Shown here piece after piece: positions 23,298 through 34,669 of a stretch of 64,000 bases of DNA. Both the position numbers and the translations under genes were made by a program. Location of the stretch: positions 260,841-324,840 of the forward strand of contig CAUYUJ010015020.1 of assembly GCA_963575745.1 (NCBI GenBank). Direction: 5' to 3'. The stretch is from Prorocentrum cordatum (taxonomy: Eukaryota > Sar > Dinophyceae > Prorocentrales > Prorocentraceae). Under the pieces are notes generated by a model. The model made no database searches, was not told the DNA's origin, and saw nothing but the letters and a program-made list of their open reading frames with translations. The stretch's first letter is position 1. Every line of letters begins with the position of its first letter.

Positions 23298-24567
23298 CAG
23301 GGCACGCACACGCCGGGGAGCCTCCTCAGCCGCGTCCTCTGAGGACGCCTAGGGACCCACGGGACTCCCGCCGTCGGGACCCTCGGGTGTCCCGTGCTCG
23401 CCCGCCGCCTGTCTGTGCATGCAGACGGACGTGCTGCGCCTCGTCCTTCGTCTCTCTCTCTCTCTCAGCAGTTGCACGCTCTCTCTCTCTCTCTCTCTCT
23501 TTTATCTCTCCCTCTCTCTCGAGGTGTAAGGCAAGGCCGTGGCGCCTCGAGCTACGTGCAGTCATCAGCATCATCATTATCATCACCATCTTCACCATCA
23601 CCACAATCATATTAATAATTATCATCATCATCATCAGCATCATCAGCATCATCACCATCATCATCACCGTCACCAGCGTCATCGCCACCACCATCATCAC
23701 CATCGTCATGAACAGCATCATCATCATCAGCAGCAGCATCATTCGTATTCTGTTACGCTGGGGCGCATGCTCCAGCGTTTCGGGGAAGGCTTCGCAGCAA
23801 CGCAGCAAACACGTGGCATGACCGTGCCTTCGCGCACTGTCGGCATGACCATTCGGGCGTTTTTTTTCCTGGTCTCCCTTGGGCCCCAGCTTTTCTTGCC
23901 CTTGCCTGCGAGAGCCTGCGGGTTTGTGGAGCTTGAGGCCGTTCGCGCTGCACTTGAAACACTTCATGTTCTGAGGTGTCTCCCCCTGCCCCCCTCCTGT
24001 GGCCGCTCTCTTGCTATTCCCCCTGCACAGGTGCACGATCAGCCAGACTTCGGCCCGTTTTAGCCCGAAGACGTTGTAACTTGCATCGATGCGACAAGAC
24101 AGCGAGAACCTGCGAGTTCTGCCCTGCCCGTCCGTGTACCCCCCCATGCCCAATTCGGAGGCCCGTCTCTGGCAGCTGTAGGTCGCAGGTCGGGCATGGC
24201 CTCGCCATGTTCGGGTCTGACAACCGTAGGTGCTTCATATGTTGCCGCAGTGATGGTCGTCATGGCAAGTGTGGAGGACATCGGACATGTTTTTTTGCCG
24301 TTGTTATGTTTGTTTTTGCTGTGTGTGCGCGTCTGTGTGTGCGTGTGTGTGTGTTTGATAATACCGTGGGGCCTGGTCCTGCCCACGGCCGAGACGGCTC
24401 GACCAGTGGTCGGGGCGGCCTTAGGGAGCGACCCGAGGGCAGCTCTTTTGCATGTTTCGCAGGGACGTGCTTACCCGAATGCGTGTGGTTAATGAGTGGG
24501 GAAGCTTGTCCGCAGCTTCCGGCTCAACACCCTGGCTGGAACCATTTTGACAATTACCCGCGCATGG
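23298..24567. other. intergenic-like; (CT)n and (CAT)n microsatellites
   Basis: Contains (CT)n at 23,453-23,523, CAT triplets at 23,560-23,752 and a (TG)-rich run at 24,318-24,355. Nothing else is recognised. No core promoter motif can be called upstream of the esterase. Confidence 0.6.
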
Positions 24568-25542
24568 ATGGTCTGCCGACTGTTCGTTACTTTATGTTCT
24601 GGGCTGGCCGTCATCTCTTGCGAGGCGGTTCAGCATATGCGTACGGCCTATCGGGGGCATTCGGTGATATCGCTACCCCGGCTCTCGATAAGTCGCAAGG
24701 ATATCTCCGTTTCGGGAGTGTCAGCAGGGGGTGACTTCACCGTTCAGTTCCAAGTGGCTTACAGCTCACTGCTGCGCGGGAGTGCGATCATCGCTGGCCA
24801 GCCGTATCATTGCGCTTTGACCTTCTTTCGGGGGGAGGGAGGTTCGAAGCCCCCGTACGACCACTGTAAATCCAAGCCTGGAATAGTCAATGTGTCCCAG
24901 CTGGTCGAGTATGCGAAGGACGAGGCTGCCGCAGGGAGTATTGACGACCTCTCAAACTTGAAGTCGGCACGTGTCTACCTCTTTGAAGGAACCGAAGACA
25001 GTCTCTACAGGGGTAACGCTAAACTTGTGAAGGAGTTCTTTTCGCACTTCCTGGATCCAGTCGCGCAGATGAAGGTTGAGAACTCTGTCCCGTGCCCACA
25101 CGCATGGCCCACTCTGGACAAAATGGGATATGGTCTGCATGCTTGTGGGTACGATAGCGCTGGGGAGGCTCTATCACACATCTATGGGCAATTGCACTCT
25201 CCTGCAACGCCCAGTTCGACTTCATTCCGGGCGTATGACCAGGCACCGTTTCAGGACGGTAGCTTGAGCATGGTGGGTTACGTGTATATCCCCAGCGCTT
25301 GTGAGCAGGGTAGAACGTGCCGGCTACATTTAAACTTTCATGGATGTGGCGCATGGAAGCCGGAAGAGATTGAGGACATCGGCTTGAACCGATGGGCAGA
25401 GTCCAACGACATCGTGGTCCTCTATCCCTTGCGTAGTCAGTGTTGGGATGCGTATGGGAATACTGGGCCAGACTACGCGTTGAGAGAGGGTCGTCACATG
25501 GCTACGGTGAGGAAACTAATCAGCACTGTTTCAGGACTCTGA
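24568..25542 (+). CDS. secreted PHB-depolymerase-like serine esterase
   Basis: An uninterrupted 324-codon frame encodes an alpha/beta-hydrolase of the poly(3-hydroxybutyrate) depolymerase type, which cleaves short-chain polyester bonds outside the cell. The order of motifs is that of the circularly permuted fungal enzymes: lipase box GVSAGG with Ser52, then Asp144 in GTEDS, then His178 in CPHAWPT, and the oxyanion-hole strand LNFHGCG only near the C-terminus (residues 255-261), followed by IVVLYP and CWDAYGNTG. The Penicillium funiculosum enzyme has its triad at 39/121/155, so the Asp-His spacing (34) is the same. The Met at 24,568 is preferred because it starts a convincing signal peptide (MVCRLFVTLCSGLAVISC); an in-frame Met lies 24 codons upstream. 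No intron is needed. The gene sits inside the 19-kb SPAG6 intron on the same strand. Substrate is not established. Confidence 0.85.
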   Translation: MVCRLFVTLCSGLAVISCEAVQHMRTAYRGHSVISLPRLSISRKDISVSGVSAGGDFTVQFQVAYSSLLRGSAIIAGQPYHCALTFFRGEGGSKPPYDHCKSKPGIVNVSQLVEYAKDEAAAGSIDDLSNLKSARVYLFEGTEDSLYRGNAKLVKEFFSHFLDPVAQMKVENSVPCPHAWPTLDKMGYGLHACGYDSAGEALSHIYGQLHSPATPSSTSFRAYDQAPFQDGSLSMVGYVYIPSACEQGRTCRLHLNFHGCGAWKPEEIEDIGLNRWAESNDIVVLYPLRSQCWDAYGNTGPDYALREGRHMATVRKLISTVSGL

Positions 25543-27529
25543 TGTCTTACGGGCAGGCACTGGCCGGCGTGGCGGAGAAGCCATGTGCGGGCCGCGCTCT
25601 CAGGATGTGCATTCTTTGATGTCATGCGAGTTCGGCTCATGTGGTGCCGGCAGTTTCGTGAAACCGAATTTCCTCCTGAATCACGCGCAGCTTACGAACA
25701 CTTAGAGCCAGGTGCGACATGTAGGTCACAGCGTGGCTTTCCTTAGGAGGAGCTGGCGAAGTTTTCAATGCCCTTGCCTCGTTCCCCCCCCTTCCCCTGG
25801 CCTCCCCCCCTCTTCTCCCTCCCTCCCACCTCCCGCGGCCGCCCTCCACTGCGGCGGGCACCTCAAGGCACCGACGCCGTCGGCTGCCTCGGCGGGCGCC
25901 AGTGGTGCCCCGCTTTTTGCCGCCGTCTTGCGGGACGCGCGCTCGTCTTGGAGCGCGGGGAAGAAAGGCGCCGCGACGCCCAGCAGGCAGCCGCGCCTGC
26001 CTCCGCGCGTTCGCTGGGGCGCCGCGGGCCCTCCACTGTGCTGCGGCGCCGTCGCGTCTCCCGCCCTGACGACGCCGCCGCCGCAGCTCCGGCACTCACG
26101 CCGGCTGGCACGCGCACCCGAGCCGGCGGGCAGCCTCAGCTCGTGCGACAGCGCGAGCCGCTCCTGCACTCGGCGAGCCGCCCTGGTGGCGCGGGGCGGG
26201 CCAGCACCGGCAGCGCTCCGTTTCTCCCATCACGCAGACGGGGCTCCGAGCCGTACACCACCGCCACCTCCCTCCCTCCCCCCCTCCCTCTCCCGGGCGA
26301 GAGGCGAGGCAGAGGAGGCTGGCCGAGGGGAGGGGGGATGAGGGCGGTGGTGGTGCATCTCTCCCTGGGGCCCGCGCGTCCGCACCACGCCCCGCGTCTC
26401 CCGCCGCCCCGCGCCGCCCCGCGCCGCCCCGCACCGCCACCACCTGGGCACCGCGTCGGGTACCCCGTCGCACTCCTGGGAGAGCCGGCGGCGCGATTTC
26501 GGCGTGCGGGCGCGATGGGACGGCACCCACTCGGCGAGGGAGAGAAACGCACAGACACAATGAATCGTCGACTCTCAGGAAAGATAATGGGAGAATCTGG
26601 GAATGGGGCGGGAAGACAAAAGCCCAGAAGATATGGGAAAATATATGGGGAATCATCTTATTTGTGTGTATTTATCTGTGTGTCCCGGGGCCCCTTCACC
26701 CACGTTCGAGGAGGCGGGGCGGGAGGGAATGGGCGGGGCGAGGCGCAGCCCACTGGCAGCACTTGCACGAATTTGCCTCCCCGCCGGCACCGCCGCTGCG
26801 CTCCCCTGCTGCACGGGGAAGCATCGCTTCAAGAGCAGTGAGGGGGGGGGGGGCACCGCGGAGCATGGCTTCTGAGGGCCCCCTCGGCACCGCTCCTGCG
26901 TGACCCTGCCAGCACCACCCCAACAACCGACACCTTTTCTATGAAGACCTCTCCACCAGCATCGCACTCAATCACGCACTCCCCGACTAGAACCACCACT
27001 CCCCGACTAGATCGGAGGCGACGATAGGGGTGAATAGGCCAGAGGCGTGCGTTCCACGTATTCGCCCGGAAGCCTCGCCGAAGACTCGGACCATCGGCGC
27101 TCTTGGATGCACGTATTGCTCCCCCCGAGGTTAGTCTCAGACGAGCATGAAGTATTGATATTGATAGGTTTCAAGATTTCCAGGTTTTCCTGTTCTTCCG
27201 CGCGGGCTCCAAGGACGAATGGTCGAGCGCATTCCGTCGCGCAGGTTCTTTGCGTGACGTGCGCGGTGCATTTTTCGCGCATCGGAGCGCCCTCGGAGAT
27301 TCCAAGTTGCATGCTGTGTTGCTCTTGGGGAGTCCGCGAGTCGCAGCTGCCGTGGTGCTGTTTTTGAGGCAAACCCTTCGAGTGCTGTTCGCGGCCGCAA
27401 CGCGCGGCGCGCGCTGCGCCCAATCGCGCGCAGCGCGGTGCGTGAATCAGCTGGCCGCGCCCGTCGGACCGCCCGGAAATTATCTCTGGATTGTAGAATG
27501 TGTCGGAAAACGCTTCCGTTTTTTGACGC
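25543..27529. other. GC-rich intronic stretch, no supported gene
   Basis: 25,770-26,560 is very C-rich on the + strand and keeps open frames up to 357 codons, but their products are Pro/Arg/Ser-rich without domains. 27,010-27,040 resembles one end of foldback family D. Confidence 0.5.
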
Positions 27530-27792
27530 AAGCGGTTCCGGAATTTTTCAAACAGGAGCCCGAAAATTTGCAAAAAACAGTTTTGAGGGGTGGAATGCGC
27601 CCGCCGTGCAGGAGATCTGAAGAATTCTGAAATCTGGAATTTTTCAGAATGGATTCCGGAATCTTTCAGATTCGATCCCGGAATTTGTCAACATTGATTT
27701 TGGTATTTTTTCCAAAACGTAGGCCGGACATTTTCAAACACGTTCCCGGATTTTTTTCAAATCTAACCCCGGTGAATTTTCCAGAGTCGCGC
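27530..27792 (+). repeat. AT-rich ~24-bp minisatellite
   Basis: CCGGAATTTTTCAAA and variants recur about nine times (CCGGAATCTTTCAGA, CCCGGATTTTTTTCAAA). It is a sharp AT-rich island in GC-rich surroundings. Confidence 0.75.
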
Positions 27793-28406
27793 GTGATTTG
27801 CCTTTCCAGGTCTTTGGAAATCAGCCGAGGCGCGCGGTGCGCGGCGGCGGGCGATGGGGCGGTGCGCCACCGTCCCCCCGTGCTCGGCAACGGGAAGTGG
27901 GATCAGCAAGTGCCAAATTCCCCCCCCCCCCCCCCTACGGGCGACCACTCGATTGCGAATGGGTGACCGACCAGTGGCGCCATCCAGAGTAGACAACACT
28001 CGACTCAAAGTGTACCCCGCGCGAAGGCTGCTAGAAATCCCGGAATCCCCGGAACGTATCGATAGCACGTTGTGTCAATAGATTGTTCTCGTCCATATTC
28101 GCTCCCATCGTCGCCCCCGGCGAAAGCGCCCGAGCTTCCACCACGGCAACTCTTCGGGCCCCGCTCCCCACTGGCGCTGCTCGCAGTCGCCTGGCGCGTT
28201 CCTCGCCCGCCCCCGCCCCCTCGGCCGCCCCCCCCCGGCCGTACGCGCCTCGGGCGACCCAGTCTGACGAGGATCTGCCGTGCGCTGTTCTGGGCATGAC
28301 CTCGCCGTTTCTCGCAGGCCTGCGCGTGGACATCACTAGCAAGATCGAGAGAATGTTACCATGCACTGGCCTCAGCGTCGGTGGTTAGATTGACGGTCGA
28401 CCCGCA

Positions 28407-28561
28407 TAGTAAGGATGACCGACTTCCCAAGGGATTCTTGTATCCTTGCCTCTTCGGTCATTTTCGGTCCATCCCCAGCCACTTTCGATGGGCAGCCCCG
28501 CTCGAAGAGCCTCGGCCCGATATTCAAAAGCCCTTGCATCCTTTCTGCGCGTCCTTACTAT
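28407..28561. repeat. foldback element family C, copy 2 (155 bp)
   Basis: Starts ATAGTAAGGATGACCGACTT and ends CGTCCTTACTAT. The flanks GGCCTCAGCGTCGGTGG (28,368) and GGCCTCAGCGTTGGTGG (28,585) form a direct repeat around it. Confidence 0.75.
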
Positions 28562-28799
28562 ATGGTTTGAAGAATGCTGCCACCGGCCTCAGCGTTGGTG
28601 GCTAGATTTAGGTCTCTTCGGCGACTGGACCAACTGCGCCGCAAGATCGGGAGGCACTTTTTCTCAGCGCAGGCGGATTCCGGTTTGAGCAGTGGTGCCA
28701 ATTTGTCAAGGGCGCTTGCGGCGAGGCAACGTGTCTGCAGTTGTAGTGAACCTTAAAGCGAAAGTGCGGCCACGCTTGTGGACCTTGCGCTGGTTCCCT

Positions 28800-28985
28800 C
28801 GGCTGTTGAGGAAACCAAAGGGGAACACTGGGGGGTGGCACTCTGGGGCCTTCTCGGGTCTATCTTGGGGCTCTTTTCTCAGCATCTGGGCTGGGGGCCT
28901 TACTGGGCCGCCTCAGGGCCCGCTTGTGGACCTTCTCGTTCATCTTGGGGAGATATTCGGGGATTCTTGGGCCGTCGTGGTTGGA
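28800..28985 (+). repeat. CTTGGGGNCC-type minisatellite
   Basis: Short block of degenerate units such as TCTTGGGGCTCTTTT and CTTGGGGAGA. Confidence 0.55.
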
Positions 28986-29261
28986 CGCGCTACAGCGTAA
29001 AAAACGAGAATCCGAACATCACTGGGATGCAGCAGTGCGTGAGGAGCATCACTGTTTTTCCCAACCCTCCTGTGTTGGGTTCTCGTTTTGAAGAGCGCAC
29101 TGCTTGCGCGACCTCCTCCCGCCTCCCTTCTCCTCCCCGCCTTCCTCCTCCTGCCGTCTGTGGCCTGCTTTATTCCTAACCCTCCCGTTTTGGATGCAAC
29201 ACTGCGGTCGCGACTCCTTATCCTGCCTCTCCCTCCGCCAGCTTCCTCCTGCGCTGCTCCC

Positions 29262-31870
29262 TGGGTGATTGCGAACTGCGCAACTGGCGCCACTTTTCGT
29301 GGGCTTTGGGAGGCACGGCGGAGTTGCGGAGTACGCGGACCCCACCGAGACCTCGCAGCCTTCTGGGTGGCAGCGGACTGCGCAACTGGCGCCTTGGGGG
29401 GCACGGCGGCATAGCGGAGCACGCGGACCCCGCTGAGATTTCACATCTCCTCGGGTGGTTGCGAACTGTGCAATTGGCGCCACTTCGTGGGCGCCTGTGA
29501 GGCACGGCGGAGTCGTGGAGTACGCGGACCCAGCCGATGGTTCTCAGCTCCCTGGGTGGCTGCGAACTGCGCAACCTTCGCTACTGTCGTGGGCTCTTGG
29601 GAGGCACGGCGGAACAGCGGAGTACATGCACCCAGACGGGATCTTCTTGCTCCCTGGGTGGCTGCGAACTGCGCAACTGACGCCACTTTCGTGGGCTCCT
29701 GGGGTGCACGGCGGAGTCGGGGAGTACGCGCATCCAGACGGGACCTCGCAGCTCCCTGGTATGCTGCGAACTGCGCAGTTATCGCCACTTTCGTGGGCTC
29801 CTGGGAGGTCCAGCGGAGTCGGAGGCCACGGGGATCCAACCGAGACCTCGCTATAAGTGCGCAATCGTCGCCACTCTCGTATGCTCGTGGGAGGCACGGC
29901 GGAGATGAGGGCATCGTATTTCGTACATATCTGGCGATGTGTTCTTGTGTATGGAGCGTTCATGCAAATATTCCCACGTGGCTGCGAAACTCGCAACTTT
30001 CGCCACTTTCGTGGGGGCCTGGGGGGCACCTCGGAGTAGCGGCGTACGCGGGCCCAGCCGAGACTTCGCTGTGCCCTGGGTTGCTGCGAACTGCGCATTT
30101 GGCGCCACTTTTGTCGGGGGCCACGCGCACCCAGCCGAGACCTCGCAGCTCCCTCAGTGGCTGCGAAGAGTCGGGGAGCACGTGCATCCAGGCACGACCT
30201 CGCAGCTCCCTGGGTGGCTGCGAAGTGAGGAATTGGCACCCTTTTCGTAGGCTCCTGGGAGGTCCAGCGGAGTCGGGGGCCACGCGCACTCAGCCGAGAC
30301 CTCGCTGCCCTCTGGGAGGCTGCGGGCTGCGCAACTGTCGCCATTTTCGTGGGCAACTGGGAGGTCCACCAGAGTCGGGGGCCACGCGCACCCAGACGTT
30401 ACCTCGCTGCTCCCTGGGTTGCTGCGAACTGCACATTTGACGCTTTTTTCGTGGGCTCCTGTTTCGGAGGCTCGTCGGAGGCACGGCGGGGATGAGGGCA
30501 GCGCAGTTCGTGCACATCTGGCGATGTGTTCTTTTGTATGGAGCTTCCATGCATATATTCGCCTCGCGTGGAGAAGGGGTTGGGTACATCTCGGGTAACT
30601 CCAACCCTCCTGCGTTGGGTTCTCGTTTAGAATAAACAGATCACTGTGGTATCCTCTCCCTCTCCCTCTCCTTCTCCCTCCCCCTCCGCCTCCTCCTGTT
30701 TCCTCCCTTCTGGCAGCTGCCTTTTCCTCCCTCCTGCCTCTTCTCTGGCTCCTGGGAGGCACGGAAGAGTCGGGGAGTACGCGCATCCGGCCGAGACCTG
30801 GCAGCTCATTGGGTGGCTGCGAACTGCGCGATTGTCACCACTTTCGTGGGCTCCCGGGGGGGCACGACGGAGTCAGCGAGTACGCGCATCCAAACGGGAC
30901 CTCGCAGCTCCCTGGGCGGTTGCGAACTGCGCAGCTGGCGCCACTTTCGTGGGCGCCTTAGAGGCACGGCGGAGTCGGGGAGTAGGCGCCCCCAGACGGG
31001 ACCTCGCAGCTCCCTAAAGGGGCTGTGAGTTGCACAACTGTTACCACTTTCGTGGGCTCCCGAGAGGCACGGCGGCGTCAGGGATCACGCGCATCCATAC
31101 GGGGCCTCGCTGCGTCTTTGGGCGACCACGATCTGCGCAGTTGGCGCCACTTTCGTGGGCTCCCGGGAGGCACGGCGGAGTCGGGGAATACGCGCGCTCA
31201 TTTGAGACCTCGCAGCTCCCTGGGTGGTTGCGAACTGTGTGTGCAACTGGCGCCACTTTCGTGGGCGCCTCGGTGGCACGGCTGAGTCGGGGAGTACGCG
31301 CGTCCAGGTGGGACCTCGCAGCTCCACTGCACAACTGGCGCCACTTTCGCGAGCGCCTGGGAGGCACGGCGGAGTCGGGGAGTGCGCGCGCCCAGCCGAG
31401 GACTCGCTGCTCCCTGGGTCGCTGCGAACTGCGCAGCTGTCGCCACTTTCGTGGGCTCCTGGGAGGTCCTGCGGAGTCTGGGTCCACGCGCACCCAGCCG
31501 AGACCTCGCTGCTCCCTAGGTGGCTGCGAATTGTGCCATTGTCACCACTTTCGTGGGCTCCTGGGCGGTCCAGCGGAGTCGGGGGCCACGCGCACCCGGC
31601 CGAGACCTCGCAGCTCCCTGGGCGGCCGCGAACTGCGCAACTGTCACCACTTTCGTAGGCTCTTTGGAGGCACGGCGGAGTCGGGGAGCACGCGCATCCA
31701 GACGGGTCCTCGCAGCTCCTTAGGTGGGCCGTGAGCTGCGCGCGCTCATTTGAGACCTCGCTGCTCCCTGGTTGGTTGCGAACTGCGCAGTTATCGCCGC
31801 TTTCGTGGGCTCCTGGGAGGTCCAGCGGAGTCGGGGGCTACGTGGTTCCAGCCGAGTCCTCGCTATAAGT
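29262..31870 (+). repeat. 101-bp satellite, about two dozen units
   Basis: Units start GGCTGCGAACTGCGCAACTG and contain CGCCACTTTCGTGGGCTCCT and AGGCACGGCGGAGTCGGGGA. Unit starts at 29,561, 29,663 and 29,764 give a 101-bp period. A longer unit with TATCTGGCGATGTGTTCTT interrupts the array at about 29,850, 30,480 and 31,860. Confidence 0.9.
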
Positions 31871-32029
31871 GCGCAATCGTCGCCACTCTTGTATGCTCGT
31901 GGGAGGCACGGCTGAGATGAGGGCATCGCATTTCCTGCATATCTGGCGATCTGTTCTTTTGTATGGAGCGTTCGTGCAAATATTCGCCTCTCGTGGAGAA
32001 GGGGTAGAATGGGTTGGGTACCTCTCGGG

Positions 32030-32220
32030 TCCATTGGAGGCCCTCCTGGGGAACCTCTTGGAGTCTTCTTGGGGCGCTTCTTGGATCGTCTTGAGGCAAT
32101 ATCGGGTCGTCCTGGGGCAATCTTGGTCTGTACTGGAGGCATCTTGAGTCTACACGGAGCCAACTTACTTGGGCCAACTTGGACCGATTTGATGCCCTTT
32201 TGGAGACCCTCTCAGAACCA
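32030..32220 (+). repeat. CTTGGGG-type minisatellite block
   Basis: Degenerate 15-25-bp units (CTTGGGGCGCTTCTTGGAT, CCTGGGGCAATCTTGG). Confidence 0.7.
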
Positions 32221-32330
32221 TCTTGGACGAGAACGGCCCACGGGGAGCACCTTCTCCGCGCGGCCGGCCTGTTGGGCCAGAGGACGCCGGGAACCTCTTG
32301 GACGGGGCAAGAAGTGTTGCAATCAAGGGC

Positions 32331-32537
32331 GACGATAGGGGGGGATGGGCATAGGGCGGGGATGCCTGGACCCCCAAGCGCCCATTGATCGCCGATCGGT
32401 GTCCGACAGCCACAACCTGCCCAGGAACGTGCGGATTCACTATCGGGGGCCTATCGCCGATCTATCGGCGATATGTCGCCGATTCTATGTCGATGCGTCC
32501 CCTCCTATGCCAGTCCCCCCTCCATCGCTGCCCCTCA
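32331..32537. repeat. foldback element family D, copy 2
   Basis: CGATAGGGGGGGATGGGCAT against the inverted right end (ATGCCAGTCCCCCCTCCATC). Shares GCCCAGGAACGTGCGGATT and GATCTATCGGCGAT with the copy at 8,640. Confidence 0.75.
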
Positions 32538-32719
32538 TACAAATCCTGGCACGCCAAGCGCCCCTCCAGCAGGCCGCGGGGGGGGGCGGATCGAAGGCGC
32601 CACTGTCGCATCACCGCCGCCCCCTGCTGTGCGTTGAGATGTCGAGCAGGAGTGCGACCATGCTGGAGGTCGGGGTTTCTCCCCGGCGCTGGGGGGCACC
32701 ACTGGAGGAACACTCGGGA

Positions 32720-33370
32720 GGGGCCAGCTAGAGTCGTTTTGGGGCTATCTTGGGTTCGGGCCATTTGGGCCTTCTTGGGCTGGTGGGGCTCTCTTGGACC
32801 GCCTTAGGGCTCTCCTAGGGCCGTCTCAGCGTGCTCGGTGCAGCCGTTTGGCGCCTTCGGAGGCCGTCTTGGGGGCCTATCTGGACCGTCTTGGGGACCT
32901 CTTGGGTTGTCCCGGGGCCCTCTTGTGACTTCCTTGGGCCGTCCCGTGGCTCTCTTGAGCCGTCATGGGGTTGCCTCGGGGCCGTCTGGGGACCCTCTTG
33001 CAGGCCGACTTGGGTCGCCGTGGGGCAATATTGGAGGCCTCTTTGGTCGTCTTGGATTTTCGGAAGCTTGAAACGGTGAGAACGCGAAAGCAATAGAGAC
33101 AAATCAACTCAATGATTTTGGTACGCGGGGGGCCTCTTGGAGCTCATCTTGGAGCTTTCTTGGTACGTCTTGGGGGCCTCCTGGGCCGTCCTGAGATCAT
33201 CTTTAGCCGTCTTGGGGCCATCCTTGGCGTTCTGAAAGGAATCGTGGGGCCACCTTAGGCCCTGCCGAGGCCATCTTGGCCTTCTCGGGGGGCGTCATGG
33301 CACCGTCTTGGAGGTTATCTTGGGCCATCTTGGCCGTCTTCGAGGCTGTCCTGGGGCTGCGGCCCGACGG
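32720..33370 (+). repeat. CTTGGGG-type minisatellite with A-rich insert
   Basis: Units such as GGCCGTCTTGGGGACC. An A-rich insert at 33,061-33,120 starts CGGAAGCTTGAAACGGTGAG and ends AATGATTTTG. Confidence 0.75.
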
Positions 33371-33783
33371 TTGCACTGCGCTCTGTGCATCCTGACGCGG
33401 CCGCCTCGATGCGAGTCCGACTCCAGGCCCGTGCGGCGAGAACCGCCGCGCGCTCCGATCCGACCTGATTCCTCTGTTCAGTGCCGACCGCTCATGCCTC
33501 GTGGCTGATGGCGCGACGCCGACGAGGACGGCGGGGGCGATGGCAGCGGCTTCGCCGACGGGGGCAGCGGCGACGACGAGGTCTTCCACGCCCGGCCGAG
33601 CCGGGAGGGCGCGCGCGCCGATCCTGGGCGCGGGACGGACCTGGCCAGGGTCGGCGCGGGTGCACAAACGGAAGGTGCAGTCCGCCTTGCGGCCGATGGC
33701 GCGACGCCGACGCCAGCGGTGGCGGGGACGACGGCGCGGCGGCGGCGGCGAGAACGACGACGAGGGCCTCCCTGCCGCCGCAG

Positions 33784-33808
33784 GCGCGAGGCAACAACCG
33801 CCTCCCAG
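33784..33808 (+). CDS. SPAG6: SPAG6/PF16 micro-exon c (25 nt)
   Basis: Twenty-five bases after CCGCAG encode ARGNNRLP plus the first base of a Gly codon. SPAG6/PF16 proteins have a conserved G-N-x-R-L-P-G between the parts encoded by exons b and d. The split Gly codon (G|GC) is completed by the first two bases of exon d. The donor is GC (CCCAG|GCGCGG). The identification depends on a short match but is supported by phase, order, strand and both splice motifs. Without it the product lacks six conserved residues. Confidence 0.8.
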
Positions 33809-33904
33809 GCGCGGCCGGCCCGCGCCTCTCTCTCTGGCGGCAGGTCGGCGCAGACCTCCGCCCTCCTCCCCCTCAGACCTCCCGCGAGGAGAACGGGGGG
33901 GGAG

Positions 33905-33905
33905 A

Positions 33906-33957
<52 letters not shown>

Positions 33958-33972
33958 GTCGTCGTCATCGAG

Positions 33973-34024
<52 letters not shown>

Positions 34025-34029
34025 TCGAG

Positions 34030-34076
<47 letters not shown>

Positions 34077-34110
34077 TGTTGTTGTTGCTGCTGTTGCTGT
34101 CGCCGTCGTC
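33905..34110 (+). repeat. (GTC)n microsatellite
   Basis: GTC/GTCATCGAG units, i.e. GAC on the other strand, 96 bases after the SPAG6 micro-exon. Confidence 0.95.
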
Positions 34111-34669
34111 GTCGTCCAGGCCACTCACATGTCGCCCTGAAGCAAGCGGGTCCTCAGGGAAACTGGTCCTGAGGATTATGGCCGTTCCTGGGCCCTTGGG
34201 GCCTTTCACGTGCCGCGGACTGTCACAAAACGACTCAGGATGCAGACTTGGTCCTGGGGAAAGCTCCCCGGATCCAGGACCTATCTCCTTCAGGGCCCGC
34301 TTCCTTAATGGCGGCCGGAGCTGACGGCCCTCTGACGATGCACCAGCGAAGTGGCGCGACCCGGAGCCCGATTATATCCATACGTCGTCAACGCATCGCC
34401 GATGTATCGGACCCACTGACCCCATCCTTTCCATCCCCATTTGGGCGGCCCCCAGGGAGGGAAGGATGATCATTATCGAAGACGCCTACGGCGAATCACC
34501 GCCTTTCGAAAACACCCCTGCGGCCAATCGTTGGGCCGAAGTCGGGCCAAGCTATTGGACTATGTGTTCCCCCAGCCGTTGTGGAACCTCTTGGGTGAAC
34601 ACTAGGGAGAGGACGAGAAATGAGGAGGAGAGGGAGAAGAAGGCGGAGGAGGAAGAAGAGGAGGCCTCT

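Noticed and set aside
25768-26841. A 357-codon GC-rich ORF
   Set aside because: The product is Pro/Arg/Ser-rich with no domain, and C-rich sequence lacks stops by composition.
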